In this document: piece by piece, positions 16,355 to 26,181 of the stretch
Layout of the letters: each line of letters begins with the position of its first letter
Position numbering within the stretch: position 1 is the first letter of the stretch
DNA from: Wenzhouxiangella sp.
GTDB taxonomy: Bacteria > Pseudomonadota > Gammaproteobacteria > Xanthomonadales > Wenzhouxiangellaceae
DNA: 38,153 nt
Direction: 5' to 3'
Assembly: GCA_007694055.1 (NCBI GenBank)
Contig: RECK01000158.1
Coordinates: forward strand, 1 to 38,153
The notes under the pieces: model-generated
Seen by the model: the letters and a program-made list of their open reading frames with translations, nothing else
Database searches by the model: none
Told to the model about the DNA's origin: nothing
Translations under genes and position numbers: made by a program

Positions 16355-17650
16355 ATGAGTGACCACCATGTTGTCTTTACCCACCTCGAAGAAGACCAGT
16401 GCTGGTCGCTGGATGCTTACCGCAAGCACGGCGGCTGGCAGGCCTGGGAACGTATCGTGCGTGAGAAGACAGAGCAGAAAGACATTATCGAAGCGATCAA
16501 GAAATCCGCGCTGCGCGGCCGCGGCGGCGCTGGATTCCCGACCGGGCTGAAATGGTCGTTTATGCCGCGGTCGGCGCCTGGGCAGAAATACCTGCTGTGC
16601 AATTCCGATGAATCCGAGCCTGGCACCTGCCACGACCGGGATATCCTGCGCTACAACCCGCATGCCCTGCTCGAAGGCATGGCCATTGCGTCTTATGCCA
16701 TGGGTGCCACCGTGGCATACAACTACCTGCGCGGCGAGTTTCATCATGAGCCGTTCGAGCGTATTGAAGCCGCTCGAGCAGAGGCCTACGAGGCTGGATA
16801 CCTGGGCAAGAATGTCAAGGAATCGGGCATTGATATTGACGTTTACAATGTGCTCGGCGCCGGAGCCTATATCTGCGGTGAAGAGACTGCGCTGATGGAG
16901 TCGCTTGAAGGCAAGAAAGGTCAGCCTCGCTTCAAGCCGCCGTTCCCGGCCAACTTCGGTGTTTACGGCAAACCGACCACCATCAACAATACCGAAACAC
17001 TGGCCTCGGTGCCCGCCATCATGCGCAAGGGTCCGGAATGGTTCCTGGCGCTGGGCAAGCCGAATAATGGCGGGTCCAAGGTGTTCTCCGTTTCCGGTCA
17101 TGTCAACAAGCCGGGCAATTTCGAGATTCCCCTGGGAACACCTTTCTCCGATCTGCTGGACATGGCCGGCGGCGTGCGCGATGGCAAGGCGCTCAAGGCC
17201 GTCATCCCGGGTGGCTCATCGATGCCGGTCCTGCCGGCCGAGATCATGATGGATCTGGCCATGGATTATGACTCGATTCAAAAGGCCGGTTCCGGTCTGG
17301 GTTCCGGGGCCGTTATTGTCATGGATGAGACCACCTGCATGGTGTCAGCCTGCACGCGAATCGCGCGCTTTTACTATGCCGAGTCCTGCGGTCAGTGCAC
17401 GCCTTGCCGCGAAGGAACCGGCTGGATGTATCGGGTATTAAGGCGCATCATGGATGGCAAGGGGCGCATGGAAGACATCGATCTGCTGGCAGCGGCGGCC
17501 GGGCAAATCGAAGGCCATACCATTTGTGCCTTCGGTGAGGCGGCGGCATGGCCGGTACAAGGGTTCCTGCGTCACTACCGTCACGAGTTCGAATATTTCA
17601 TTCAGCATGGTCGTTCCATCATTTCCGGGCAACTTGGGGTTGCGGCGTGA
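16355..17650 (+). CDS. nuoF: NADH-quinone oxidoreductase subunit F (51 kDa, NADH- and FMN-binding)
   Basis: A 431-residue subunit that oxidises NADH through FMN and holds cluster N3. The FMN/NADH region shows [17 protein letters not shown] near residue 55 and the [15 protein letters not shown] block near residue 170. Cluster N3 Cys ligands are in [11 protein letters not shown] with the later Cys of [13 protein letters not shown]. The ATG at 16355 follows TGAGGAA by seven bases. The frame is open for 30 more codons to a GTG at 16265, but that stretch ([17 protein letters not shown]) comes from the low-complexity gap and does not belong to NuoF, which is cytoplasmic. Confidence 0.97.
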   Translation: MSDHHVVFTHLEEDQCWSLDAYRKHGGWQAWERIVREKTEQKDIIEAIKKSALRGRGGAGFPTGLKWSFMPRSAPGQKYLLCNSDESEPGTCHDRDILRYNPHALLEGMAIASYAMGATVAYNYLRGEFHHEPFERIEAARAEAYEAGYLGKNVKESGIDIDVYNVLGAGAYICGEETALMESLEGKKGQPRFKPPFPANFGVYGKPTTINNTETLASVPAIMRKGPEWFLALGKPNNGGSKVFSVSGHVNKPGNFEIPLGTPFSDLLDMAGGVRDGKALKAVIPGGSSMPVLPAEIMMDLAMDYDSIQKAGSGLGSGAVIVMDETTCMVSACTRIARFYYAESCGQCTPCREGTGWMYRVLRRIMDGKGRMEDIDLLAAAAGQIEGHTICAFGEAAAWPVQGFLRHYRHEFEYFIQHGRSIISGQLGVAA

Positions 17651-17688
17651 GTGTATCCATGACTGAACCGAGGAACAGGCTAGCGTAA
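17647..17688 (+). other. Possible bridging mini-ORF between nuoF and nuoG
   Basis: GTG at 17647 overlaps the nuoF stop (GTGA). It opens a 13-codon frame ([13 protein letters not shown]) whose TAA at 17686-17688 shares a base with the nuoG ATG (TAATG). Ribosomes leaving nuoF could therefore reach nuoG by re-initiation. The GAGGAACAGG inside it also serves as the nuoG ribosome binding site. It could equally be a chance reading frame in a 37-base spacer. Confidence 0.25.
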
Positions 17689-20051
17689 TGGCGACTGTTG
17701 AGCGTCCACAGACCGATCTGGTCACGATCGAGATCGACGGCCAGGCGGTGCAGGCCCCCAGGGGCTCTATGATCATCGAGGCGGCTGATCGCATCGGCAT
17801 TGATATTCCGAGGTTCTGTTACCACCACAAGCTGTCCATTGCCGCCAACTGCCGCATGTGCCTGGTCGATGTCGAAAAGGCACCCAAGCCGCTGCCGGCA
17901 TGTGCCACGCCCGTCGCGGATGGGATGAGGGTATTCACCGAGTCCAAGCGTGCGGTGGATGCGCAGCGCGGGGTGATGGAGTTCCTGCTGATCAATCATC
18001 CACTGGACTGCCCGATTTGTGATCAGGGCGGCGAGTGCGAGCTTCAGGATCTGGCCATGGGTTACGGGCGCTCGATATCGCGCTTCACCGAACGCAAGCG
18101 CGTGGTCAAGGACAAGAATCTCGGGCCGCTGGTTTCTACCGACATGACCCGGTGCATTCACTGTACCCGCTGCGTGCGCTTCCTTGAAGAAATTGCCGGC
18201 ACGGCCGAGCTCGGCGGTATCGGCCGCGGTGAGCATACCGAAATCTCGACCTTCGTCGAGCGCAACATCAACTCCGAGCTGTCAGGCAACATCATCGACC
18301 TTTGCCCGGTCGGCGCGTTGACCAACAAACCGTTCCGTTTCTCGGCGCGACCCTGGGAAATGCGGGCCCGACCGTTCATCGGCGGGCATGACTGCCTCGG
18401 TTCCAACCTGTTTTACCATGTTCGCGGCCAGCGCATCATGCGGGCCGTGCCGCGCGATAACGAAGCCATCAACGAATGCTGGCTCGCCGATCGCGACCGC
18501 TATAGTCATTTTGGACTGACCGGCGATGACCGGCTGACCGAACCCATGATCAAGGTCGATGGCCAATGGCAAAGTTGCGACTGGGACAAGGCCCTGAACG
18601 TTGTTCGAGAAGGCCTTGGCCGGGTCATTGACGACAAGGGCGGGGAAGCGCTGGGCATGCTCGTTTCTCCCCGGGCAACTAGCGAAGAACATCGTTTGCT
18701 GGTTGAAATGGCCAGTGGACTGGGTACGCGGAATCTGGATCATCGTTTGCGTGTGAGTGATTTCCGGCATCCCCGTGCCGGCAGTGCGCACATGGACATC
18801 CCCAGTCGCGATCTCGCGACGAGAGATGCGATCTTCCTTGTTGGCGGCAATATCCGCCACGATCAGCCGCTGCTCGGACACCGCTTGCGCACGGCCTGGC
18901 GTCTGCACGGGGCGCAGATCATGGATCTCAATCCAGTCGCCTACGATTTTCACTTCGACCTGGCCGAACGCGTCACCGTGGCCCCTCAGGCCATGGTCGA
19001 AGCGTTGGCTGGGGTCTGCCGGGCGGCACTGGAACTGACCGAATCCGGGCTTCCGGACGGCGAAATGGGCAAAGTACTGGCAGGCGTCGAACCCGACCAG
19101 GCCAGCCAGAATATTGTCGCGGCGCTCAAGGCCGCAGAGACCGCCGTCATCGTGCTCGGTGACGGTGCCCTGAATCATCCCGACGGCAGCTGGCTGCGAG
19201 CATTGGCCAGTCTGCTGGCCAGTACGCTGGAAGTTGCCTTGTGCGTGCTGCCCGGGCCTGCCAACAGCGAGGGGGCGTGGCTGGCTGGCTGTGTCCCGGG
19301 TCCCGATGGCCTTGATGCCAGGGCCATGCTGGACCAGCCGCGCAGCGCCTATCTGCTCTGGGACTTCGAGCCGGACCTGGACTTGCAGGACCCGGTCCTG
19401 GCCGAACAGGCGCTGTCGAAGTCCGAATTCACCGTGGCGGTATCCACCGTCCGAACAGCCTGTCTCGATACCCATGCCGATGTGCTTCTGCCGTTGGCTG
19501 CCTTGCTGGAAACCGACGGCAGTTACGTGAACCTTGATGGTCAGCGACAGGCTTTCCAGGCTGTAGTCCGCCCCCCCGGCCAGGCGCGGCCAGGATGGAA
19601 GATTCTGCGGCGGCTCGGTGCCATGTGGCAGATTCCGGGTTTCGACTTCTCCAGCCTTGATGGGGTGTCGGAGCCGGCGAGCACGGCAGACAAGCCTGAG
19701 GATGCCTGGTCACTGGAGCCTCTCGCTGTCCATTCAGGCAACGGCACGCTGTCGCGCATCGGCGATACGCCGATGTATGCCGGTGACGGCCTGCAGCGGC
19801 GCTCTGTGCCCCTGCAAGGCACGACCCATGCCGATCCGGTGCTGGTGCGTTTGCATCCGTCCACGGCGTCCGATCTTGGTCTTGGTGAGACCGATCGCCT
19901 GCGCGTGACTCAAGGCGATGCGGCCGTAGACTTGCCCTGGCAGGTTGATTCCCGAATCGCAATCGGTGCGATCTGGCTGCCCGGCTCCACGCCCGAGACC
20001 AGTCGCCTGGGGCCGGCGTGGGGATCGATCATGATCGAGGCGAAATCATGA
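17688..20051 (+). CDS. nuoG: NADH-quinone oxidoreductase subunit G (75 kDa)
   Basis: A 787-residue subunit with the electron wire of the peripheral arm. N1b is bound by the Cys of RFCYHH, ANCRMC and PACATP (about residues 44-72). N5 is bound by [14 protein letters not shown], and N4 by [10 protein letters not shown] and the distal LCPVGAL. The remaining length is a molybdopterin-oxidoreductase-like fold without a cofactor site. The extra N7 cluster found in E. coli NuoG appears absent: the region [16 protein letters not shown] keeps only one Cys. The start follows GAGGAACAGG. The stop overlaps the nuoH ATG. Confidence 0.96.
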   Translation: MATVERPQTDLVTIEIDGQAVQAPRGSMIIEAADRIGIDIPRFCYHHKLSIAANCRMCLVDVEKAPKPLPACATPVADGMRVFTESKRAVDAQRGVMEFLLINHPLDCPICDQGGECELQDLAMGYGRSISRFTERKRVVKDKNLGPLVSTDMTRCIHCTRCVRFLEEIAGTAELGGIGRGEHTEISTFVERNINSELSGNIIDLCPVGALTNKPFRFSARPWEMRARPFIGGHDCLGSNLFYHVRGQRIMRAVPRDNEAINECWLADRDRYSHFGLTGDDRLTEPMIKVDGQWQSCDWDKALNVVREGLGRVIDDKGGEALGMLVSPRATSEEHRLLVEMASGLGTRNLDHRLRVSDFRHPRAGSAHMDIPSRDLATRDAIFLVGGNIRHDQPLLGHRLRTAWRLHGAQIMDLNPVAYDFHFDLAERVTVAPQAMVEALAGVCRAALELTESGLPDGEMGKVLAGVEPDQASQNIVAALKAAETAVIVLGDGALNHPDGSWLRALASLLASTLEVALCVLPGPANSEGAWLAGCVPGPDGLDARAMLDQPRSAYLLWDFEPDLDLQDPVLAEQALSKSEFTVAVSTVRTACLDTHADVLLPLAALLETDGSYVNLDGQRQAFQAVVRPPGQARPGWKILRRLGAMWQIPGFDFSSLDGVSEPASTADKPEDAWSLEPLAVHSGNGTLSRIGDTPMYAGDGLQRRSVPLQGTTHADPVLVRLHPSTASDLGLGETDRLRVTQGDAAVDLPWQVDSRIAIGAIWLPGSTPETSRLGPAWGSIMIEAKS

Positions 20052-21067
20052 TCGAGCAACTGCTGACCCTGGTATGGACAGTGACCAAGATCATGATGAT
20101 CGTGCTGCCCATTACCATTGCGGTCGCCTATTTCACCTACTTCGAGCGCAAGGTGATCGGCTACATGCAAGTTCGACGCGGCCCCAACCGGGTCGGTCCG
20201 CTGGGTCTGTTGCAGCCTTTTGCCGACGTGTTCAAGATGTTGTTCAAGGAAATCATCATCCCGACCAACGCCAGCCGTTTCCTGTTTCTGCTGGCACCGG
20301 TGCTGGCCCTGGCGCCGGCGCTGACCGCCTGGGCGGTGATTCCCTTCGATGACTGGCTGGTCCTGGCCAATATCGATGCCGGCCTGCTGTTCGTGCTGGC
20401 CCTGACATCCATGGGCGTGTACGGCATTCTCATCGGCGGATGGGCCTCCAATTCCAAGTACGCCTTGTTGGGCGGCCTGCGGTCGGCAGCTCAGACCGTT
20501 TCCTACGAGATTGCCATGGGCTTTGCCCTGGTCGGCGTTGTTGTTCTTTCCGGCACCTTGAACCTGACCGGGATTGTTCAGGCGCAATCCGGCAGTGTCC
20601 TGTCCTGGTTCTGGCTGCCGCTGTTTCCACTGTTCGTCATTTATTTCATATCGGGCGTGGCCGAGACCAATCGCGCCCCCTTCGACGTGGCCGAAGGTGA
20701 GTCGGAAATCGTTGCCGGCTTTCACACCGAGTATTCGGGCTCGGCCTTCGCCGTGTTTTTCCTGGCCGAATACGCCAACATGATCCTGATTTCGGCCCTG
20801 GCTGCCCTGCTTTTCCTGGGCGGCTGGCTGAGCCCCTTCCAGGGCTTGCCGGTACTGGGCGAAACCTTCCTCGGTGCCGGTGGCATCCACTGGTTCCTGC
20901 TCAAGACCGCCGTGTTCTGTTTCCTGTACCTCTGGTTTCGCGCCACCTTCCCACGCTATCGATACGACCAGATCATGCGCCTGGGCTGGAAGGTTTTCAT
21001 CCCGATCACCATCGTCTGGATCATGGTTGCCGGTCTGTTTCGAGTGCTCGGCTGGTACGGAGCTTGA
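20048..21067 (+). CDS. nuoH: NADH-quinone oxidoreductase subunit H
   Basis: A 339-residue membrane subunit with about eight helices that links the quinone chamber to the proton-pumping arm. Conserved blocks are [21 protein letters not shown] near residue 30, [47 protein letters not shown] and [13 protein letters not shown]. The ATG at 20048 overlaps the nuoG stop (ATGA); an in-frame ATG at 20018 lies within nuoG and is less likely. Confidence 0.97.
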   Translation: MIEQLLTLVWTVTKIMMIVLPITIAVAYFTYFERKVIGYMQVRRGPNRVGPLGLLQPFADVFKMLFKEIIIPTNASRFLFLLAPVLALAPALTAWAVIPFDDWLVLANIDAGLLFVLALTSMGVYGILIGGWASNSKYALLGGLRSAAQTVSYEIAMGFALVGVVVLSGTLNLTGIVQAQSGSVLSWFWLPLFPLFVIYFISGVAETNRAPFDVAEGESEIVAGFHTEYSGSAFAVFFLAEYANMILISALAALLFLGGWLSPFQGLPVLGETFLGAGGIHWFLLKTAVFCFLYLWFRATFPRYRYDQIMRLGWKVFIPITIVWIMVAGLFRVLGWYGA

Positions 21068-21072
21068 TCGCC

Positions 21073-21561
21073 ATGCAAGCCATAAAAAGGTATCTCAAAT
21101 CGCTGCTCTTGCTGGAATTGCTTCAGGGTCTGGCGCTGACCTTCCGCTACTGGAAGTCGCCGAAGGAAACCCTGAACTACCCGGAAGAGAAAACGCCCAA
21201 ATCACCGCGCTTCCGCGGCCTGCACGCGCTCAGACGTTATCCGAACGGGGAAGAACGCTGCATTGCCTGCAAGCTGTGCGAGGCCGTATGTCCGGCCCTG
21301 GCCATCACCATCGATTCTCACCAGCGCGAGGATGGCACGCGTCGCACCACGCGTTACGATATCGACTTGTTCAAGTGCATCTACTGCGGATTCTGCGAAG
21401 AATCCTGTCCGGTGGATTCCATTGTCGAGACCGACATCAGCGAGTACCACTTCGAAAACCGCGGTGAGAATATCGTGACCAAGGAGCAGTTGCTGGCCAT
21501 TGGGGATCGCTATGAAGATCGTATCGCGGCCGCCCGCCAGCAGGACGCGGCATATCGCTAA
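21073..21561 (+). CDS. nuoI: NADH-quinone oxidoreductase subunit I
   Basis: A 162-residue ferredoxin-like subunit with two four-iron clusters, N6a and N6b. The two Cys motifs are [12 protein letters not shown] and [12 protein letters not shown], each completed by the last Cys of the other as in eight-iron ferredoxins. The N-terminal amphipathic helix ([25 protein letters not shown]) lies on the membrane. The ATG at 21073 is taken as the start; a TTG at 21064 overlapping the nuoH stop would add three residues. AAGGAG follows the stop directly. Confidence 0.96.
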   Translation: MQAIKRYLKSLLLLELLQGLALTFRYWKSPKETLNYPEEKTPKSPRFRGLHALRRYPNGEERCIACKLCEAVCPALAITIDSHQREDGTRRTTRYDIDLFKCIYCGFCEESCPVDSIVETDISEYHFENRGENIVTKEQLLAIGDRYEDRIAAARQQDAAYR

Positions 21562-21674
21562 GGAGAAGATGGACATCGGGTGAAGCAGGGCAAAGCGGGA
21601 GCTGTGACAGCTTCCCGTTGCCGTTTGCAAATCAAGAGCGTCCCTTTTTGAGGAAGAGTCAGGAACCGTCAGGC
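21562..21674 (+). other. nuoI-nuoJ spacer with orphan ribosome binding site, mini-ORFs and hairpin
   Basis: AAGGAG directly after the nuoI stop is followed by an ATG at 21569 that reads only four codons (MDIG) before TGA. A GTG overlapping that TGA (21580) opens 23 codons ending at 21651. CGGGA-GCTG (21596-21604) pairs with CAGCTTCCCG (21608-21617), with one bulged base and a three-base loop. TTTTT at 21645-21649 is too far away for a normal terminator. No gene is recognised. Confidence 0.35.
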
Positions 21675-22277
21675 ATGCCAATCTTGGAAATCGTTTTTTA
21701 TCTGTTCAGTACCGTGCTGATTGGCTCGGCATTGAGCGTTGTGACCGTCGGCAACCCGGTCCATGCCGCGCTGTTCCTGGTGTTGTCGTTCTTCTCGGCT
21801 GCCTGTATCTGGTTGTTGTTGCAGGCCGAGTTCCTGGCGATCGTTCTGGTGCTTGTCTATGTCGGTGCCGTGATGGTGCTGTTCCTTTTCGTGGTCATGA
21901 TGCTGGATGTCAGCGCGGTCAGACCGCGCGGTGGTTTTGCCGCCTACCTGCCGGTTGGCCTGCTGGTCGCGTTGATCATGGCGGTGCAGATGTTCCTGGT
22001 GATATGGACTCGCGGCCTGGAGACTCAGCTCATGCCCGAGCCGCGTCCGGAAGGCTACAGCCACACCAGCGAGATCGGCCGCTTGCTCTACACCGATTAC
22101 CTGTATGCCTTCGAAATTGCCGCCGTGATTCTCCTGGTGGCCATCATCGCGGCCATCGCACTGACCCACCGGCGTCGACCCGGCACCAAGTCGCAGGACC
22201 CCGGCCAGCAGGTCAGGATCATTCGCGAGGAGCGGGTTCGCCTGGTCAAGATGTCGCCTGACGGGGAGGAAAACTGA
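21675..22277 (+). CDS. nuoJ: NADH-quinone oxidoreductase subunit J
   Basis: A 200-residue membrane subunit with five helices next to NuoK and NuoA. Diagnostic are [53 protein letters not shown], which contains the pi-bulge helix 3 central to coupling. The C-terminal tail is basic and cytoplasmic. The ATG at 21675 has AGGAA upstream; the frame continues 19 codons upward to 21618, into the spacer, without family similarity. nuoK begins two bases after the stop. Confidence 0.95.
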   Translation: MPILEIVFYLFSTVLIGSALSVVTVGNPVHAALFLVLSFFSAACIWLLLQAEFLAIVLVLVYVGAVMVLFLFVVMMLDVSAVRPRGGFAAYLPVGLLVALIMAVQMFLVIWTRGLETQLMPEPRPEGYSHTSEIGRLLYTDYLYAFEIAAVILLVAIIAAIALTHRRRPGTKSQDPGQQVRIIREERVRLVKMSPDGEEN

Positions 22278-22279
22278 TC

Positions 22280-22585
22280 ATGCTGACCCTGGCGCATTTT
22301 CTGACTCTGGGCGCGGTCCTGTTCTGCATCGGCGTGGCAGGGATATTCCTGAATCGCAAGAACGTGCTCATCCTGCTGATGTGCATCGAACTCATGCTGT
22401 TGGCGGTCAATATGAATTTCGTCGCCTTTTCGCGGTTTCTCGACAACTATGATGGCCAGGTATTCGTGTTCTTCATCCTTACCGTTGCCGCCGCAGAGGC
22501 TGCCATCGGACTGGCCATCCTGGTCGTCCTGTTCCGCAATCGGGGTTCCATTGACGTTGAAGACCTGGCGGATCTGAAAGGCTGA
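22280..22585 (+). CDS. nuoK: NADH-quinone oxidoreductase subunit K
   Basis: A 101-residue three-helix membrane subunit. The conserved glutamates that relay protons lie in [18 protein letters not shown] (helix 2) and [14 protein letters not shown] (helix 3). The N-terminal [21 protein letters not shown] matches the family. Length is exactly typical. A 91-base spacer separates it from nuoL. Confidence 0.97.
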   Translation: MLTLAHFLTLGAVLFCIGVAGIFLNRKNVLILLMCIELMLLAVNMNFVAFSRFLDNYDGQVFVFFILTVAAAEAAIGLAILVVLFRNRGSIDVEDLADLKG

Positions 22586-22596
22586 TGGTGCTTGAT

Positions 22597-22680
22597 ATGA
22601 AAACTGCAGATTTGCACAGCCAAGATGTCTGCCGTTGCACGCAGCCCGTCCGGTTGCTATCGAGGGTGCTTGGCCTGTGA
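22597..22680 (+). CDS. Possible leader mini-ORF coupled to nuoL
   Basis: An ATG at 22597 opens a 27-residue frame (MKTADLHSQDVCRCTQPVRL...) that ends in TGA at 22678-22680. That stop overlaps the nuoL start as GTGA, the classic arrangement for translational coupling. There is only a weak, distant AAAGG before its ATG. I do not recognise the peptide and it may be a chance frame; the exact overlap is the reason for listing it. Confidence 0.25.
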   Translation: MKTADLHSQDVCRCTQPVRLLSRVLGL

Positions 22681-24638
22681 ACATTCAGAGCATCATCCTG
22701 CTGATTCCGCTGCTGCCGCTGTTCGGCTGCCTGGCTGCCGGGCTATTCGGTCGCCTGATCGGCAGGTCCGGGGCACACTGGGTCACGATTCTTGCCGTGG
22801 CCGGTTCCTTGCTGTTGTCGTCCTACGTGGCCTGGGAAGTCTTTTTCAATGATCTTCCGGTATTGAACTATTCGGTCTATACCTGGGCGATAACCGACGG
22901 CATCCGTTTCGAGATCGGTTTCCTGATCGACAGCCTGACTGCCCTGATGATGGTGGTCGTGACCTTCGTGTCGCTGATGGTGCACATCTACACCATCGGC
23001 TACATGCATGATGACGACGGCTATCAGCGTTTCTTTGCCTATATCAACCTGTTCACTTTCGCCATGCTGATGCTGGTCATGGCGAACAATTTCCTGCAGC
23101 TTTTCTTCGGCTGGGAAGCGGTTGGTGTCGTTTCCTACCTGCTGATTGGCTTCTGGTTCAAGAAAGACTCGGCGGTGCGCGCCAACCTCAAGGCCTTCCT
23201 GGTCAACCGGGTTGGCGATTTCGGGTTCCTGCTCGGCATTGCCGCGGTGCTGTTTTACATGGGCTCGCTCGACTATGCGGAAGTCTTTGCCGCCACGCCC
23301 GCGGTCGAGGGCCAGACCCTGACTATCCTGGGCCAGATGGAATGGCAGGTCATGACCTTCATCTGCATCTGCCTGTTCATCGGTGCCATGGGCAAATCGG
23401 CCCAGGTCCCGCTGCATGTCTGGCTGCCCGACTCCATGGAAGGCCCGACTCCGATTTCGGCCCTGATTCATGCGGCGACCATGGTCACGGCCGGCATCTT
23501 CATGGTGGCCCGCCTGTCGCCAATGTTTGAAACCTCGGTAACGGCATTGAGTTTCATCCTGGTCATCGGAGCCATCACCGCCCTGTTCATGGGGCTGGTC
23601 GGCATCGTGCAGAACGACATCAAGCGCGTCGTTGCCTACTCGACCCTGTCCCAGCTCGGATACATGACCGTCGCCCTGGGCGTTTCGGCCTACTCGGCGG
23701 CGATTTTCCACCTCATGACGCACGCCTTTTTCAAGGCCCTGCTGTTCCTGGCGGCCGGTTCGGTCATCATGGCCCTGCATCACAAGCAGGACATGCGCCA
23801 GATGGGCGGACTGGCCCGATATATGCCCATCACCACCGCTACGGCCTGGCTTGGGTCGTTGGCCCTGATTGGATTTCCGTTCTTTTCGGGTTTCTATTCC
23901 AAGGATTTGATCATCGAGGCGGTGAAACTGGCTGACCGGCCTGGTGTTGCCTTCGCCACTTTCGCTGTCTATGCCGGCGTTTTCATCACGGCACTTTACT
24001 CGTTCCGCTTGCTCTACCTGGCTTTCCATGGTCCGACGCGCATGGATGAGGAGACCCGTTCGCACGTGCACGAATCTCCGCGCGTGGTGACCATTCCGCT
24101 GATTCTGCTGGCCATACCCTCGGTGTTGATCGGTTACTTCACCGTCCAGCCGCTGTTGTTCGGCGGCGCCCTGGCCGATGCCATCCACGTGCGCGAGGCG
24201 CATGACGTGGTCGCGGCCCTGGCAGACAAGGTCAGCAGTCCGTTTGCCTTTGCCCTGCATGGTTTCGTCACGCCGGTTTTCTGGCTGGCGATGCTGGGTG
24301 TCGGGCTGGCGACCTACATCTACCTGTTCAACCCATCGCTGGCAGACCGGATCCGGCAGCGTTTCTCGCTGGTCTGGACCATCCTGGACCGCAAATACGG
24401 CTTTGATGAACTCTATCTGCGCGTATTTGCCGGTGGCGGGCTCAAGGTTGCCGACGGCTTGTCTCGAGGCGGAGACCGTTTCCTGATCGACGGCCTGATC
24501 GTCAACGGCTCGGCCAGGATGGTGGGCAAGCTCGCCGCCTTTGCCCGCCAGGTCCAGTCCGGCTTCATCTTCCACTACGCGTTCGCCATGATCATCGGCC
24601 TGGTGGCCATCGTGGCGTCCTTCGTCCTGCTCCGCTGA
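22677..24638 (+). CDS. nuoL: NADH-quinone oxidoreductase subunit L
   Basis: A 653-residue Mrp-antiporter-like proton pump at the far end of the membrane arm, with a long lateral helix near its C terminus. Conserved charged residues lie in LFFGWEAVGVVSYLLIGFWF (the helix-5 Glu), MGKSAQVPLHVWLPDSMEGPTPISALIHAATM (the helix-7 Lys) and HLMTHAFFKALLFLAAGSV (a second Lys). The GTG at 22677 is preceded by GAGGG and gives the standard N terminus; a TTG at 22635 would add 14 residues. The stop shares one base with the nuoM ATG (TGATG). Confidence 0.96.
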   Translation: MNIQSIILLIPLLPLFGCLAAGLFGRLIGRSGAHWVTILAVAGSLLLSSYVAWEVFFNDLPVLNYSVYTWAITDGIRFEIGFLIDSLTALMMVVVTFVSLMVHIYTIGYMHDDDGYQRFFAYINLFTFAMLMLVMANNFLQLFFGWEAVGVVSYLLIGFWFKKDSAVRANLKAFLVNRVGDFGFLLGIAAVLFYMGSLDYAEVFAATPAVEGQTLTILGQMEWQVMTFICICLFIGAMGKSAQVPLHVWLPDSMEGPTPISALIHAATMVTAGIFMVARLSPMFETSVTALSFILVIGAITALFMGLVGIVQNDIKRVVAYSTLSQLGYMTVALGVSAYSAAIFHLMTHAFFKALLFLAAGSVIMALHHKQDMRQMGGLARYMPITTATAWLGSLALIGFPFFSGFYSKDLIIEAVKLADRPGVAFATFAVYAGVFITALYSFRLLYLAFHGPTRMDEETRSHVHESPRVVTIPLILLAIPSVLIGYFTVQPLLFGGALADAIHVREAHDVVAALADKVSSPFAFALHGFVTPVFWLAMLGVGLATYIYLFNPSLADRIRQRFSLVWTILDRKYGFDELYLRVFAGGGLKVADGLSRGGDRFLIDGLIVNGSARMVGKLAAFARQVQSGFIFHYAFAMIIGLVAIVASFVLLR

Positions 24639-26161
24639 TGGAAAGTCTGATGTCTGAATGGCCGCTGCTGAGTCTGCTTGTCTGGCTGCCGATTGCCGCT
24701 GCTGTCGGGCTCGCTGTACTGGGTCCGCGTCAGCCTGGCCTGGTCCGGCCCATGGCCCTGATCACCACGCTGGTAACCTTTGTTCTGTCGCTGTTGCTGT
24801 GGTCGGGTTTTGACGCCGGGACAGCCGCCATGCAGTTCGAGGAGCGCCTGGTCTGGATCGCCGCTTTTGATATCCACTACCACCTCGGCATCGATGGGCT
24901 TTCTCTGCCGCTGATCCTGCTGACCACGCTGATCGGTGTCCTGATCGTGATTGGCGGCTGGCAAATCAGTGATCGACCGCACCTTTACCTCGCCGCCTTC
25001 CTGCTGCTGCAGGGGCTGATGACGGGCATGTTTGCCGCCCTCGATGCGCTGCTGTTCTACGTTTTTTTCGAGGCCATGCTGGTGCCGATGTTCCTGATCA
25101 TCGGCATCTGGGGTGGACCCAATCGTATCTACGCCACGATCAAGTTTTTCCTGTTCACCTTTTTCGGTTCGGTGTTCATGCTCATTGCCCTGATCTGGCT
25201 GTACCTTCAGGGTGGGAGCTTTGCCATTCTTGACCTGCACCAGCAGGCCATCGACCTCAATGCGCAGATCTGGATCTTCCTGGCCTTCCTGATCGCCTTC
25301 GCTGTCAAGATACCCATGTGGCCGGTTCATACCTGGTTACCCGATGCGCATGTCGAGGCTCCAACCGGCGGCTCGGTGGTGCTGGCGGCGGTGATGCTCA
25401 AGATCGGCGGCTATGGTCTGGTCAGGTTCTCCCTGCCGATCGTGCCGGATGCGGCGGCGGCCCTGGACTGGCTGGTGATAGGGTTGTCCCTGGTCGCCAT
25501 TGCCTATATCGGCTTCGTTGCCCTGGCCCAGTCCGATATGAAAAAGCTGATTGCGTACAGCTCGATCTCGCACATGGGCTTTGTCACCCTGGGCCTGTTC
25601 CTGGCCTTTGCCATCGTCCGCAATACCGGTGAGGTCACCGGCGCCGGACTGGGCATCAGCGGTGCCATGGTGCAGATGATTTCGCATGGTTTCATTTCCG
25701 GTGCGATGTTCCTGGCCGTGGGCGTGCTGTACGACCGGGTCCACAGTCGTGAAATCTCGTCCTATGGCGGTGTGGCCAACACCATGCCCTGGTTTGCCAT
25801 GTTCGCCGTTCTTTTTTTCATGGCCAATGCAGGCCTGCCGGGGACCTCGGGGTTCGTCGGCGAGTTCATGGTGATCCTGGCGGCTTTTCACGCCAATTTC
25901 TGGTTCGCCTTTGTCGCTGCGACCACGCTGCTGCTGGGCGCTGCCTACAGCCTGTGGCTGGTCAAGCGGGTGTTCTACGGTGAGGTCGGCAACAGCGCGG
26001 TGGCGGCCCTGAAAGACCTGACCGGGCGCGAGTGGACCCTGATGGTGACGCTGGCAGTACTGGTCCTGGGCGTGGGCATCTGGCCATTCCCGCTGCTGCA
26101 CATGATGGAGGCCTCGGTCCAGAACCTCGTCGAACACATCGTGTTGACCAAGGTTGAGTAG
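24638..26161 (+). CDS. nuoM: NADH-quinone oxidoreductase subunit M
   Basis: A 507-residue antiporter-like pump subunit of about 14 helices. Key charges are in LFYVFFEAMLVPMFLIIGIWGG (Glu), AFAVKIPMWPVHTWLPDAHVEAPTGGSVVLA (Lys), and the SDMKKLIAYSSISHMGF segment. FISGAMFLAVGVLYDR and ANAGLPGTSGFVGEFMV complete the family pattern. The ATG at 24638 overlaps the nuoL stop; a second in-frame ATG lies at 24650. nuoN follows after 20 bases. Confidence 0.96.
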   Translation: MESLMSEWPLLSLLVWLPIAAAVGLAVLGPRQPGLVRPMALITTLVTFVLSLLLWSGFDAGTAAMQFEERLVWIAAFDIHYHLGIDGLSLPLILLTTLIGVLIVIGGWQISDRPHLYLAAFLLLQGLMTGMFAALDALLFYVFFEAMLVPMFLIIGIWGGPNRIYATIKFFLFTFFGSVFMLIALIWLYLQGGSFAILDLHQQAIDLNAQIWIFLAFLIAFAVKIPMWPVHTWLPDAHVEAPTGGSVVLAAVMLKIGGYGLVRFSLPIVPDAAAALDWLVIGLSLVAIAYIGFVALAQSDMKKLIAYSSISHMGFVTLGLFLAFAIVRNTGEVTGAGLGISGAMVQMISHGFISGAMFLAVGVLYDRVHSREISSYGGVANTMPWFAMFAVLFFMANAGLPGTSGFVGEFMVILAAFHANFWFAFVAATTLLLGAAYSLWLVKRVFYGEVGNSAVAALKDLTGREWTLMVTLAVLVLGVGIWPFPLLHMMEASVQNLVEHIVLTKVE

Positions 26162-26181
26162 CAAGGCAATAGACGCAGACG

